Shown: positions 52,392 through 60,549, counted from the first letter of the stretch. The stretch: 64,000 nucleotides of DNA from Microbacterium sp. AG1240 (GCF_003635115.1 NZ_RBXJ01000001.1:1178001-1242000); one strand, 5' to 3'. Numbers and translations: made by a program. Notes: generated from the letters alone by a model not told the origin.

Positions 52392-52761
52392 GGGGATGAT
52401 CGGTTTCGACATCGCTTGTGATTCTGCGTGAAGCGGGCCGAGGATGCAGGGTTATCTCGTTAACGATCTCTGCAAAACAATAAGTGCCGAAACCAAGCGC
52501 ACTGACTTCGCCCTCGCTGCATAAGCGAGCCCGATAGTCCGTCGGACCGTAGGTGTTCCCGCTACGGATCCCGGCGTCATTTAGGGGACTAGCTGCGTGA
52601 CGGCGCCTCGACGTCACGCGGGACTTTTCCGGGGCTGGGCTCGTCGACTTAGGTGTCTGTGACAAAGGTCGGAGCCGAGCAGAACGTCTGCACAGACTGC
52701 GCCCGGAGAAACCGCACTTTCCCAGTGATGGACGGGGGTTCGATTCCCCCCATCTCCACCA
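52392..52761 (+). ncRNA. ssrA: Transfer-messenger RNA (tmRNA)
   Basis: A 370-nt single-piece tmRNA. The 5' end GGGGATG pairs with CATCTCC at the 3' end (one G-U), followed by encoded ACCA. The T-arm is GGGGGTTCGATTCCCCC. The open frame after the TAAGT signal reads AETKRTDFALAA and stops at TAA, the degradation tag with the usual LAA end. It rescues stalled ribosomes with SmpB, encoded 1.7 kb away. Several pseudoknot stems lie between tag and 3' end. Confidence 0.96.
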
Positions 52762-52780
52762 AGCCGCTGTCACTGAAGAG

Positions 52781-52828
52781 GGCCCGAGAGCCGCGTCACC
52801 ACGCGGATCTCGGGCCTTCTTCGTTTTC
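52781..52828 (+). terminator. ssrA terminator
   Basis: A long stem-loop (GGCCCGAGA and CCGCGT pairing with ACGCGG and TCTCGGGCC, one mismatch, loop CACC) followed by TTCTTCGTTTTC, a T-rich tail. 20 nt after the tmRNA. Confidence 0.85.
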
Positions 52829-52901
52829 TCGGAATCCGTGGCGTGCTCGGACGGCAGATCAGCCGCCGCGGTCTTCCTCCCCGGTTCCTCTCGGCACGCG
52901 G

Positions 52902-52907
52902 TAGCCT
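52902..52907 (+). promoter_or_regulatory. -10 box for the DUF2252 gene
   Basis: TAGCCT 5 nt before the ATG, consistent with a leaderless mRNA and supporting the start at 52913. Confidence 0.45.
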
Positions 52908-52912
52908 GCGGC

Positions 52913-54304
52913 ATGGGCAACGGCGTGCGAGGATCATCCGCGGAGCGGGTCGGGCGTCAGGTGCGAACTCGCCTGCCCCGGCGAAGCTTGGCTGAACTCC
53001 TCCTTCCCGTCGACCGTGATCCGCTGGGCATTCTCGAGGAGCAGCACGCGTCGAGACTGAAAGATCTCGTGCCGGTGCGGGTGGGCAGGATGCTGCAATC
53101 GCCGTTCTCCTTCTACCGGGGCACCGCAGCGGTGATGGCGGCAGACCTGCGCGCTGCGCCGACCACCGATCTCGAGGTCGTCTCCTGCGGCGACGCGCAC
53201 ATCTCCAACTTCGGATTCTTCGCCTCACCCGAACGTGCGCTCGTCTTCGACCTCAACGACTTCGACGAGGGCGGCGTCGCGCCGTGGGAATGGGACGTGC
53301 GTCGGCTCACGGCGAGCGTGCACGTCGGCGGGCGCGATATCGGATTGAGCGAGGATGCGTGCCGCGACGCGGCCTTCGCCGCAGCCGACGCATATCGGAA
53401 GATGCTTCGGGACTACTGCAGCCTCTCCACTCGGGAGCGCTACTACACCCGGGTCGACACGTCGGCGGTGGCCCGCCACCTCGGGGAGAGAGGCGAGCGG
53501 ACGGTCCGGAGAGCAGCGAAGAAAGCACGCGCACGCACGTCCGAGCGACTTCTGCAGCGCCTGACGACGCTCTCGGTCGACGGCGGCCTCCGCATCGTCG
53601 ACCAGCCTCCCGTCCTGCGTCACGTGGACCACGCCACCCTGGGCGAGGTCACCGACCTCTTCGCGCAGTACCGCGCGACTCTGCGCGAGGACATATCGTT
53701 CCTGCTGGAGCAGTACCGCGTCGTCGACTTCGCTCTGCGGGTCGTCGGTGTCGGCAGCGTGGGCACCCGCTGCTATCTGCTCGCTGTCGAGGGGCCCACC
53801 GGCGACATGCTGTTCCTGCAGGTGAAAGAGGCTCCGCCCTCCGTCTTGACCACGTATGGAGGGAGGCGAGCGGTCATCCCCGGTCGAGACGGGGAGATGG
53901 ACTTCATAGAAGGCCATCGCGTCGTCGCCGCTCAGCGGATCCTGCAGGCGAACTCCGATCTTTTTGTCGGATGGATGCGCGGTTGGGCCGGGGATGCGGC
54001 GGACCGCCATCGGGTGGACTACTACTGGCGGCAGTTCCGCGACATGAAGGGGTCGATCGAACTCGACGAGCTCGACGCTGACCAGTTCCGCTCCTATGGC
54101 GCGCTGTGCGCGGCACTCCTGGCTCGGGCGCATGGGCAGTCGCCCGCGTCGGCGGCGATCGTGGGGTACCTCGGCCGGTCCGACGAGTTCGCCGAGGCGA
54201 CGGCGACATGGTCGGCCGCCTACGCCGATGTCGCCGAGGCTGACTTCGAAGCGCTTCGGCGGGCCGTCGCGTCTGGACGCGTTGCAGCGGAGACAGGCGT
54301 CTGA
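52913..54304 (+). CDS. DUF2252 family protein
   Basis: A 463-residue DUF2252 protein. Conserved parts: RMLQSPFSFYRGTAAVMAAD, then VVSCGDAHISNFGFF (about residue 92), VFDLNDFDEGGVAPWEWD (about 111), and HRVVAAQRILQANSDLF later. HxxN and DFD-like residues suggest a distant kinase-like fold. The open frame extends 75 nt upstream, but the -10 box supports the ATG at 52913. Function unknown. Confidence 0.86.
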   Translation: MGNGVRGSSAERVGRQVRTRLPRRSLAELLLPVDRDPLGILEEQHASRLKDLVPVRVGRMLQSPFSFYRGTAAVMAADLRAAPTTDLEVVSCGDAHISNFGFFASPERALVFDLNDFDEGGVAPWEWDVRRLTASVHVGGRDIGLSEDACRDAAFAAADAYRKMLRDYCSLSTRERYYTRVDTSAVARHLGERGERTVRRAAKKARARTSERLLQRLTTLSVDGGLRIVDQPPVLRHVDHATLGEVTDLFAQYRATLREDISFLLEQYRVVDFALRVVGVGSVGTRCYLLAVEGPTGDMLFLQVKEAPPSVLTTYGGRRAVIPGRDGEMDFIEGHRVVAAQRILQANSDLFVGWMRGWAGDAADRHRVDYYWRQFRDMKGSIELDELDADQFRSYGALCAALLARAHGQSPASAAIVGYLGRSDEFAEATATWSAAYADVAEADFEALRRAVASGRVAAETGV

Positions 54305-54379
54305 GCCGCGACGAGACGACCACTTCGCAGCATCCCGAGACGTTCCCGTTCCTCTCGCGTGCCGTCGCATCAGGTGCCG

Positions 54380-54560
54380 ACATCTGAGCCGGCGTCTGCA
54401 GAGACAGCCTGCTGGTGCAGTTCTTGCAGGAGGGGCTGCGCCATGGTGGTCACTGCGTCTGCCTCATGGACGAACTCGAGTCGACACCAGCATGCGAGAG
54501 AGGGCGCCGTCGCGGTCCGTCTCGTCTTACGAGCACCTCGTCGCTGCAGGCCGTCGGTAA
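54380..54560 (+). pseudogene. Decayed fragment of a MEDS-domain (DcmR-like) gene
   Basis: In one frame the text LLVQFLQEGLRHGGHC followed by VCLMDEL looks like the start of a MEDS sensory domain. A stop codon lies just upstream in the same frame, no start or ribosome site fits, and after about 30 residues the likeness ends; a possible continuation (SSYEHLVAAG) is in another frame. This fills most of the 295-nt gap between two convergent genes. The assignment rests on recall of the motif. Confidence 0.4.
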
Positions 54561-54599
54561 GCGCACCGCGATCGATGGGGGGCACCCCAGCGTGCGGGA

Positions 54600-55580
54600 C
54601 TATCCCGCCGCGCCGCTTCGTGCCCGCAGGGTGTCGGACGGACTTTCCGAGAACTGCGCACGATAGACCGCCGCGAACCGCCCGAGATGGGTGAACCCCC
54701 AACGTGCGGCGACGTCCGTCACACTGACTGTGCCGGGCACGGCGGCGGCCAGTTCGGCGCGGACCCGTTCGAGCCTGAGGCCTCGTAGGTACGCCATCGG
54801 CGTCGTCTCGAGGGAGCGACGGAAAGCGTCCTGCAGCCCGCGCACACTCACCGACACCGCCGCCGCCAGCTCCGTGACGCTCCACGGATGCCCGAGGTCG
54901 GAGCGTAGGAGCTCCACGGCCTGCGAGACGGGCTCGGCTCCGACCGCGAGTGATGGTTCGGCGAGCTCGGCGGAGTGGTTGTGGGACTGCGCGAAGAGCA
55001 GACTCTGGATCAGAACCCGCTCCAGCTGATGCGCGGCCAGCGGATGAGCCAGCAGTCCGCCTGCCTGTGTGGAAGATTCGTCGATGATCCGCACGGCTTG
55101 CATCATCGCTCGTGCACCATGCGTCGTCAGGTCGACCTCGCCCCAGAACTCGAGGGGGCGGCACAGCTCGCCCCCTCGAAGGTTCTGCAGTTCGAGCTGA
55201 AGGTGGTCGCGCGGGATCATCAGCGAGAGCTGCGAGAACCGCCCCTCACTCGAGATCTGCACCGGACGCCCCGGCATGAAGATCCCTGCCGTCTGCTCCG
55301 TCCCGTAGATCGGCGAACCGAGACCTGCGCGCATCGTCGCACGGCCCGCGGTCGGAATGTCGACGTGGTAGTTCTCCGCCTCCGCCGTCTGGATGCTGAC
55401 GGCGTCGCTGAAGCGCATGTAACCGCACGTGACTCGACCCACCGTCAGCGCGTTGAGCTGCATCCCGAACGTCGCTGATGCGCGTGCCGACGGGAAGTCG
55501 ACGGGGAGGAAGACTGCGCTGAGAGACTGCCGGGCGTGGTCGACATCGCGACTGTCTGCGACGCGGTGGCCCTCGAACAT
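54600..55580 (-). CDS. AraC-family transcriptional regulator
   Basis: A 326-residue regulator with an N-terminal AraC-binding-like domain (about residues 30-190) and two C-terminal helix-turn-helix motifs: WSVTELAAAVSVSVRGLQDA and VSVTDVAARWGFTHLGRFAA, ending YRAQFSESPSDTLR. The ATG at 55580 follows AGAGGTGA. It reads away from the SGNH-like gene, a plausible target. The inducer is unknown. Confidence 0.85.
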   Translation of the reverse strand: MFEGHRVADSRDVDHARQSLSAVFLPVDFPSARASATFGMQLNALTVGRVTCGYMRFSDAVSIQTAEAENYHVDIPTAGRATMRAGLGSPIYGTEQTAGIFMPGRPVQISSEGRFSQLSLMIPRDHLQLELQNLRGGELCRPLEFWGEVDLTTHGARAMMQAVRIIDESSTQAGGLLAHPLAAHQLERVLIQSLLFAQSHNHSAELAEPSLAVGAEPVSQAVELLRSDLGHPWSVTELAAAVSVSVRGLQDAFRRSLETTPMAYLRGLRLERVRAELAAAVPGTVSVTDVAARWGFTHLGRFAAVYRAQFSESPSDTLRARSGAAG

Positions 55581-55755
55581 CCCGCTCACCTCTGATCCAT
55601 GAGGGATCCTACGCGCAGGGATGCGCCCCGCGGGCATGCGCTCGCGCAGATCGCCTGCTTCGCTGCGCGAAACGGATATCGATCGACGTGCTCGCATCCG
55701 TACGGTGAGACGCCGTCGAAGCCACCAGCGGCCTCCTCCCGAAAGGCGACAGTGC

Positions 55756-56553
55756 ATGAGTTCGCATCTGCCGGTCGATAACCGATCTGCGCTGACCAAC
55801 GGTGAGCAGCCCGTCGTCCGGCGGTCAGCGCGCGGTCTGAGGGTCCCGCCCCGCCTACGAGGGATCTGGGAGAACCCGGAGGTGGTGCTCGGGCCACTGT
55901 TCTGGGGCCTCTTCAGAGCGACGACCCAGCACGAACGCACATGGCTCTATCCCGCAGGACCGGCCGGTGTCAGCATCCCGGGAATCCAGCCGGTCCGCAT
56001 CCTCATCGTCGGTGACGGCCCGGCGGCGGGGTGCGGTGTGCTGATCCACGAGCTGGGCATTGCCGGCACGCTGGCACGGCAGGTCGCAGAGCACACGGGA
56101 CGCGGAGCTGTGGTGACCGTCATCGCGCAGCCGGATGCATCCGCCCGTTCGACGCTCAAACGCCTCGACGGGGTCGACCTCGTCGGCTACGACTCGGTCG
56201 TCCTCATGCTCGCGACGACCGACGTCTTCTGCCTGACGGGTCGCCGCAGCTGGCGCCACAGCATGACCGAGCTCGTGGGGTTGTTGACCTCGTCGGGGGC
56301 GGCGTCCGTCTTCGTCACAAGCGCTGCCAGCATGCACCTGACGAGGTCGCTCGTGCCGCTCGCACGGCGTCTCACGGGCGATCACGCGCGATTGCTCGAC
56401 ACTGAGACCCAACAGATCTGCGACCTCACCGGTACGCAGATGATCGCTCTGGACGCCGCCAACGACCTCACCCCGCGCACCTACGCGAAGTGGGGCCGCC
56501 GCATCGGCGCGCACATCATCCCCTTCCTGCGGAGTTCGCCGTCGGGCTGGTGA
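55756..56553 (+). CDS. SGNH/GDSL-like protein lacking the canonical serine
   Basis: A 265-residue protein. The Rossmann-like start VRILIVGDGPAAGCGV and following DLVGYDSVVLMLATTDVF resemble actinobacterial SGNH/GDSL hydrolases, but the GDS serine is Gly and the usual GxND block reads ATTD. The C-terminal DxxH is not clear. So it is either a non-catalytic relative or a different alpha/beta fold. Divergent from the AraC regulator; ATG has GAAAGG before it. Confidence 0.55.
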   Translation: MSSHLPVDNRSALTNGEQPVVRRSARGLRVPPRLRGIWENPEVVLGPLFWGLFRATTQHERTWLYPAGPAGVSIPGIQPVRILIVGDGPAAGCGVLIHELGIAGTLARQVAEHTGRGAVVTVIAQPDASARSTLKRLDGVDLVGYDSVVLMLATTDVFCLTGRRSWRHSMTELVGLLTSSGAASVFVTSAASMHLTRSLVPLARRLTGDHARLLDTETQQICDLTGTQMIALDAANDLTPRTYAKWGRRIGAHIIPFLRSSPSGW

Positions 56554-56648
56554 GATGTCACGGTGGTGGCCGCTCAGAAGCGCGGTCCGACCCGCACGCT
56601 CGCCGGGCCCTCTTCCGCGCGATACGTCGTTCGACGAACCCGAACCGC

Positions 56649-57503
56649 TCAGCCGCTCACGTTCTCCGGAAGACGGGGAGGTGCGGCTCCGTTCGCGGGC
56701 TGGTGCCAGTTCGCGACCTCGGCGAACAGGATCGCCAGGCTCTCTCGCTGACGTCCGATCCCGTCCATCACCGCCTGCACGGCATCTATGCCCTCAGTGG
56801 TGGCCTCGAGCACGACCGCGCGGCGGTCTTCTGGCACGGCGCCTCGGCGGCGCGAGACGAATCCCTTTGCAGAGAGCTGATCGACGATGTAGGCCACGCC
56901 CGCCCGGGAGACCCCGAGCGCGGGAGAGAGGTCGTTCGGACGCACGCCGCCCTGCGACACGATCTGCACGAGCGCCGCCCGCTGGCGAGCGGCCAACTGC
57001 CCCTCGGACGCGGCGCTGGGCATCGTGTTCACGAGCGCTGCACCCGCCTTGCAGACGCGCTGGAGCAGATCGACCGGGTCGACCGGGGTGGTGGGGGGCG
57101 GGAGGGGAGATGAGGGTTGGAGCCCTTCGCTGATCTGGCTCGCGATCTGGGAACTCGCTCGGAAGAAGCTGTCGAGAGAGGTGCGCAACACCCCCGCGTG
57201 CTGCTCGCCGCGACCGGTCAGGACGACTTCGACGGCACGCCGGTCGGCCTCCGACGGTCGTGTCGTGACCAACCCTTCCGAGCGCAGGCGGGCGATCATG
57301 CGCGAAATCGCGCGGCGGTCCAGCCCGCTGTTGTCGGCGAGAATCCGGGTCGTCACGAAGCGACCTGTAAGGAGCTCGGCGATCGCGAGGATGTCCTCGA
57401 TCTCGGCCCACTTCGTGCCGAACGCGTCGTCGAAGACGTGCGTCAATCGGTCGCTGAACTGCCCCAGCAGATCCATCGCCCGGTTCAGCGCGTTCACGTC
57501 CAT
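56649..57503 (-). CDS. Tandem double-MarR winged-helix regulator
   Basis: A 284-residue protein with two MarR-like DNA-binding units in one chain. The first has TRILADNSGLDRRAISRMIA with wing EADRRAVEVVLT (residues about 50-100); the second NDLSPALGVSRAGVAYIVDQ with wing PEDRRAVVLEAT (about 195-240). A Pro-rich linker (SSPLPPPTTPVDPVD) joins them. Usual MarR proteins have one unit of about 150 residues and dimerise. ATG 57503 has GGAGGAG 9 nt before it; ATG 57527 is an alternative. Confidence 0.8.
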   Translation of the reverse strand: MDVNALNRAMDLLGQFSDRLTHVFDDAFGTKWAEIEDILAIAELLTGRFVTTRILADNSGLDRRAISRMIARLRSEGLVTTRPSEADRRAVEVVLTGRGEQHAGVLRTSLDSFFRASSQIASQISEGLQPSSPLPPPTTPVDPVDLLQRVCKAGAALVNTMPSAASEGQLAARQRAALVQIVSQGGVRPNDLSPALGVSRAGVAYIVDQLSAKGFVSRRRGAVPEDRRAVVLEATTEGIDAVQAVMDGIGRQRESLAILFAEVANWHQPANGAAPPRLPENVSG

Positions 57504-57582
57504 GTTCTCGTTCTCCTCCGCCTTCATTGAAGCAGTCGGACGTCGGTGCAACCGCGCGGAGAACAAGGCCGAAAAGTTTGCT

Positions 57583-57595
57583 CAGGATTGTCCTG
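57583..57595. promoter_or_regulatory. Short palindrome in the gap upstream of the double-MarR gene
   Basis: CAGGA-TTG-TCCTG is a perfect palindrome with a 3-nt centre, followed 8 nt later by TAACCT, a -10-like box for the rightward genes. It is a candidate operator for the double-MarR regulator. Confidence 0.45.
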
Positions 57596-57670
57596 CTTTG
57601 CGCTAACCTCACCTCGAGGCCAGATGTCCGGCCATTCGGGTCGGCGGCCGATCGGATGGGAAGCACGCCA

Positions 57671-58183
57671 ATGTCGAGAGAAGAACATGCCCGCGAGGGC
57701 GCGCAAGCGGTCATTCCCGACGACGAGGTACTCGATGTCGCCGTGGTCATGCCTCGAGGTTCGACCTTCGCCGGTGTGCTCGGCGCGGCCGCGGGCGTAG
57801 CCGGCGGCGGGAGCAACGCGACGGCGTGGGGCGTTGCGGGCGGCATGATCGGCGAGCGGGTGAACGCAGCGTCGAAGGGCAGCTATCCGTCCCTCGTCCT
57901 GGCGCTCTCGGCGAAGCGTCTCTATGTCCTCGGCCGCACCAGCACCGGACTGGTCGGAGGCTGGAAGCACCTCCACCCGGTCGCGCACATCGACCGAGAT
58001 CATCTGGAGGTCACCAAGCACCGACGTGGCACCGTCCTGGTCATCGGTCTGACCGACACGACGACAGGGACGACACTCGAGGTCGAAGCGCAGAACATCG
58101 GGGGTCTCGGTCTCAAGGATCTGCTCGGCGAGGTCGAGGCCGACGGATCGACGTCCGTCGACGCGGATGGAGAGAAGTCGTGA
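57671..58183 (+). CDS. Hypothetical protein with glycine-rich helix and PH/GRAM-like strand region
   Basis: A 170-residue protein not recognised. A Gly/Ala-rich segment (FAGVLGAAAGVAGGGSNATA) is followed by a strand-rich part (LVLALSAKRLYVLGRT, GTVLVIGLTDTTTGTTLEV) like bacterial PH-type domains. The ATG at 57671 is taken; ATG 57656 is also in frame. Its stop overlaps the next start (TGATG), so the two are coupled. Function unknown. Confidence 0.6.
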   Translation: MSREEHAREGAQAVIPDDEVLDVAVVMPRGSTFAGVLGAAAGVAGGGSNATAWGVAGGMIGERVNAASKGSYPSLVLALSAKRLYVLGRTSTGLVGGWKHLHPVAHIDRDHLEVTKHRRGTVLVIGLTDTTTGTTLEVEAQNIGGLGLKDLLGEVEADGSTSVDADGEKS

Positions 58184-58554
58184 TGGCCGGTCAGCGCCCC
58201 GGTGGCGTCGTCCTCATCGCCGTGCTGGCGTGGATCGGCGCGGCGGCACAGGTCATTTCCGGGATCCTCGTCTTGACGCGCGTTCTGAGCCCGAACGGCG
58301 TCGGCACGGAAGCGGCGTGGATCGCGATCGTGGTCGGACTGGTCTCCTTCGTCGTCACCTTCTTCCTCTTCAGCGGAAGCAACGTGGCGCGCATCCTGGT
58401 CACCATCTCGTTCGTCCTGTCGTTGCTCACGGCGATCTTCGCCCTGGCGGCGAACCCGGCGAACATCGTGGCGCCGGTCATCTCGGGCCTCGTGGCTCTC
58501 GTCGGCATCGCACTGCTCTACACGAAGCGGGCGAACGAGTTCTTCCGCCACTGA
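58183..58554 (+). CDS. Small four-helix membrane protein
   Basis: A 123-residue hydrophobic protein with four helices (VVLIAVLAWIGAAAQVISGI first, VISGLVALVGIALLYTKRAN last). No family recognised. Translationally coupled to the preceding gene and followed by a stem-loop, so the two form a short operon under the palindrome-bearing promoter region. Confidence 0.65.
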   Translation: MAGQRPGGVVLIAVLAWIGAAAQVISGILVLTRVLSPNGVGTEAAWIAIVVGLVSFVVTFFLFSGSNVARILVTISFVLSLLTAIFALAANPANIVAPVISGLVALVGIALLYTKRANEFFRH

Positions 58555-58562
58555 TCATCACC

Positions 58563-58598
58563 GGCCGTCGCACGAGTGCGCGCGCTCGTGCGACGGCC
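58563..58598 (+). terminator. Stem-loop terminator of the two-gene operon
   Basis: A perfect 14-bp stem (58563-58576 with 58585-58598) and 8-nt loop, 8 nt after the stop. No T-run follows. Confidence 0.65.
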
Positions 58599-58633
58599 GA
58601 CCCGCCTGCCCTCGCACTCGCAGAGAGAATCGC

Positions 58634-59428
58634 ATGACCCTCCACACGACAGATCGATACCGCGTCCACCCCCGCGTGTGGATCGGGCTGGTCATCTACC
58701 TCGCCTACATTGCGGTCGTCTTCGGCGTCCAGCAGGCCACGGGGATTGCCTACACCGACCTCGGCGACAGCGGCAGCAACCTGTTCCTCGGCGCCGGGCT
58801 CTCGCTCATCGTCGGTGCGATCCTCCTCGCCATCACCACGACGCTGCTCGGGTGGTGGCGCCCGGCGCTTCGAGACCGCCATCGTGCGGCTCACAGGTGG
58901 CCGATCATCGCGCCGGTCATCATGGCGGTAGCCCTCGTCGCCAATCTCGCCTCGACCGATTGGGGCTCGTACGACGCCGCATTCTTCGCAGCATCCGTCG
59001 TTCTGCTGCTCGTCGGTTTCACGGAGGAACTCACCACGCGGGGTCTGCTGCTCGTGGGTCTGCGCAGCCGACTCTCCGAGGCGTGGGTGTGGTTTCTCAC
59101 GTCGGCCCTCTTCGGGCTCATGCACCTCGTCAACGCGTTCAGCGGTCAGGATTCCGTGTCGACGCTGCGGCAGGTCGTCTTCGCCTTCGGAGCCGGCACG
59201 ATCTTCTACATCTTCCGGCGCGTGACGGGCAGCCTGCTCTGGGCCATGGTTCTGCACGGGCTGTGGGACTTCTCGACGTTCGGCGTCGGGCGCGGCACGC
59301 CGGGTCCGCTGGCGGCCCTCAGCGGTGTGCTCGAGATCGCAGCGATCGTCATCGCCCTCGTCGCGGTGGCCTTCGTGATCCGCGGGGCGGACGAACGGAT
59401 CCTCCGGGCGCCTACGCTCGGCACATGA
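58634..59428 (+). CDS. CPBP-family intramembrane metalloprotease
   Basis: A 264-residue membrane protein with about eight helices. CPBP motifs: FTEELTTRGLLLVGL (paired Glu, Arg), FGLMHLVNAF (His/Asn) and VLHGLWDFSTF (His/Asp). Second member of this family in the window. Its stop overlaps the DoxX start (ATGA), so the two are coupled. Confidence 0.87.
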   Translation: MTLHTTDRYRVHPRVWIGLVIYLAYIAVVFGVQQATGIAYTDLGDSGSNLFLGAGLSLIVGAILLAITTTLLGWWRPALRDRHRAAHRWPIIAPVIMAVALVANLASTDWGSYDAAFFAASVVLLLVGFTEELTTRGLLLVGLRSRLSEAWVWFLTSALFGLMHLVNAFSGQDSVSTLRQVVFAFGAGTIFYIFRRVTGSLLWAMVLHGLWDFSTFGVGRGTPGPLAALSGVLEIAAIVIALVAVAFVIRGADERILRAPTLGT

Positions 59429-59874
59429 GCCTTGTCCGCACCCTCGCTCGATTGCTGCTGGGGGCGGGCCTGGTCTTCGCCGGCGTCGGTCACCTCACCT
59501 TCGCTCGTCAGTCGTTCGTCGCGCAGGTGCCGTCATGGCTTCCGTTGCCCGTCGACCTCGTGGTCGTCGCGTCCGGTGTCGTGGAGATCGTGCTGGGTCT
59601 CGCGGTGGCACTGCTGTCGCGGTGGCGCGTGCCGATCGGGTGGATCGCGGCGGCGTTCTTCGTCGCCGTCTTCCCCGGCAACATCGAGCAGTTCGTGCGT
59701 GGCACCGATGCCTTCGGTCTCGACACCGATCTCTCGCGCGGAGTCCGGCTGCTGTTCCAGCCGTTGCTCGTCATCTGGGCGCTCTGGTCGACCGGGGCGT
59801 GGCAGGCGTGGCGAGATCGCCGGCGTGTCAGGGCGCAGCATCCGCCCCTTCGCCCCGGCGGCGAGACTCGGTAG
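59425..59874 (+). CDS. DoxX-like membrane protein
   Basis: A 149-residue protein with four helices typical of the DoxX/DoxD family (LARLLLGAGLVFAGVGHLTF and VVEIVLGLAVALL). It is coupled to the CPBP protease gene, and TACGCT lies 6 nt before its ATG, so it may also have its own leaderless transcript. Role unknown. Confidence 0.78.
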   Translation: MSLVRTLARLLLGAGLVFAGVGHLTFARQSFVAQVPSWLPLPVDLVVVASGVVEIVLGLAVALLSRWRVPIGWIAAAFFVAVFPGNIEQFVRGTDAFGLDTDLSRGVRLLFQPLLVIWALWSTGAWQAWRDRRRVRAQHPPLRPGGETR

Positions 59875-59899
59875 CTCACGCGCTGAGGAGGCGTCGCCC

Positions 59900-60289
59900 T
59901 CAGGCGAGCACGAGATCGATGCGAGGGTGCTGCGCGAAGATCTCGAGGACGATGTCGAAGTAGGTCTGGCCGGTGTCCGTCTCGAGCTGTGCGAGAAGCT
60001 TGCTGAAGTGCGTGCTCGAGAACGTCTCAGGATGGCGGAGCTTCTCCCGGTAGTACGCGGCGGTGGCCTCGCGCCCGAGGGCCTCGCGGCTGACGGCGTG
60101 ATCCGACCAGACCACCCGCACCGCATCGTCGCCCTGGAGCGCGCCGTATCCGCTGTAGAGCAGATCGTCGAGCGCGTCGAGGCTGGGGCCGAGTTCCCAA
60201 TCCTCGCCCGTCATGAACAGGCGGTTGAGCTCGTCGTAGAACGAGGGGATGCTGCGCACCACCGCCCCGCGGATCGTGAACGTGGCCAT
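59900..60289 (-). CDS. Barstar-like ribonuclease-inhibitor family protein
   Basis: A 129-residue protein resembling barstar: an N-terminal strand (ATFTIRGAVV), then SFYDELNRLF, and SLDALDDLLYSG, the segment that in barstar carries the barnase-facing helix. No barnase-type RNase lies beside it. Longer than barstar (about 90) by a C-terminal region (HFSKLLAQLETDTGQTYF). It could inhibit an unlinked toxin or have another role. Confidence 0.7.
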   Translation of the reverse strand: MATFTIRGAVVRSIPSFYDELNRLFMTGEDWELGPSLDALDDLLYSGYGALQGDDAVRVVWSDHAVSREALGREATAAYYREKLRHPETFSSTHFSKLLAQLETDTGQTYFDIVLEIFAQHPRIDLVLA

Positions 60290-60324
60290 GCGTCCATTTT
60301 CCCCACGGCAGCGCCGCCCTCTCG

Positions 60325-60418
60325 ACCGTATTCAGGATGAACGCGGTGCGCGCCACCGACCGGGCCCGAAAAGACGGGGGTCGCGACGTTCGCCCGATCG
60401 GTTCATCCTGAGTACGGT
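60325..60418. repeat. Intergenic palindromic element (CTCAGGATGA family)
   Basis: The 18-nt arms (60325-60342 and 60401-60418) match at 17 of 18 positions, with a second outer pairing CCGCCCTCTCG (60313-60323) with 60431-60441. The arm core matches that at 36.6 kb. It lies in the 260-nt gap between the barstar-like and satD genes. Confidence 0.75.
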
Positions 60419-60528
60419 CATCAGGCGGCCCGAGAGGGCGGTGCGGGAGAGCGGACACTGGGGCGTTCGCGGGCGACGGGCGCGGGTGCCGCGCGGCGTG
60501 TATTAGACCATTTCTTATAAACCGACCG

Positions 60529-60547
60529 AATCAGCTATAGGCTTATG
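60529..60547. promoter_or_regulatory. Degenerate SatD-box palindrome over the satD -10
   Basis: AATCAGC-TATAG-GCTTATG follows the 7-5-7 plan of the two palindromes near 62.0 kb (TATCAGC-N5-GCTGATA), matching 6 of 7 on the left and 5 of 7 on the right. It overlaps TAGGCT (60538-60543), a -10 box 6 nt before the satD ATG, so binding would block transcription. Confidence 0.5.
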
Positions 60548-60549
60548 TC

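Noticed and set aside
52838-60290. A mobile island bounded by the tmRNA gene, a common integration site
   Set aside because: No integrase, no direct repeat of the tmRNA 3' end was noticed in the region, and base composition stays similar. A repeat search of the last 20-30 nt of ssrA over the whole genome would settle it.
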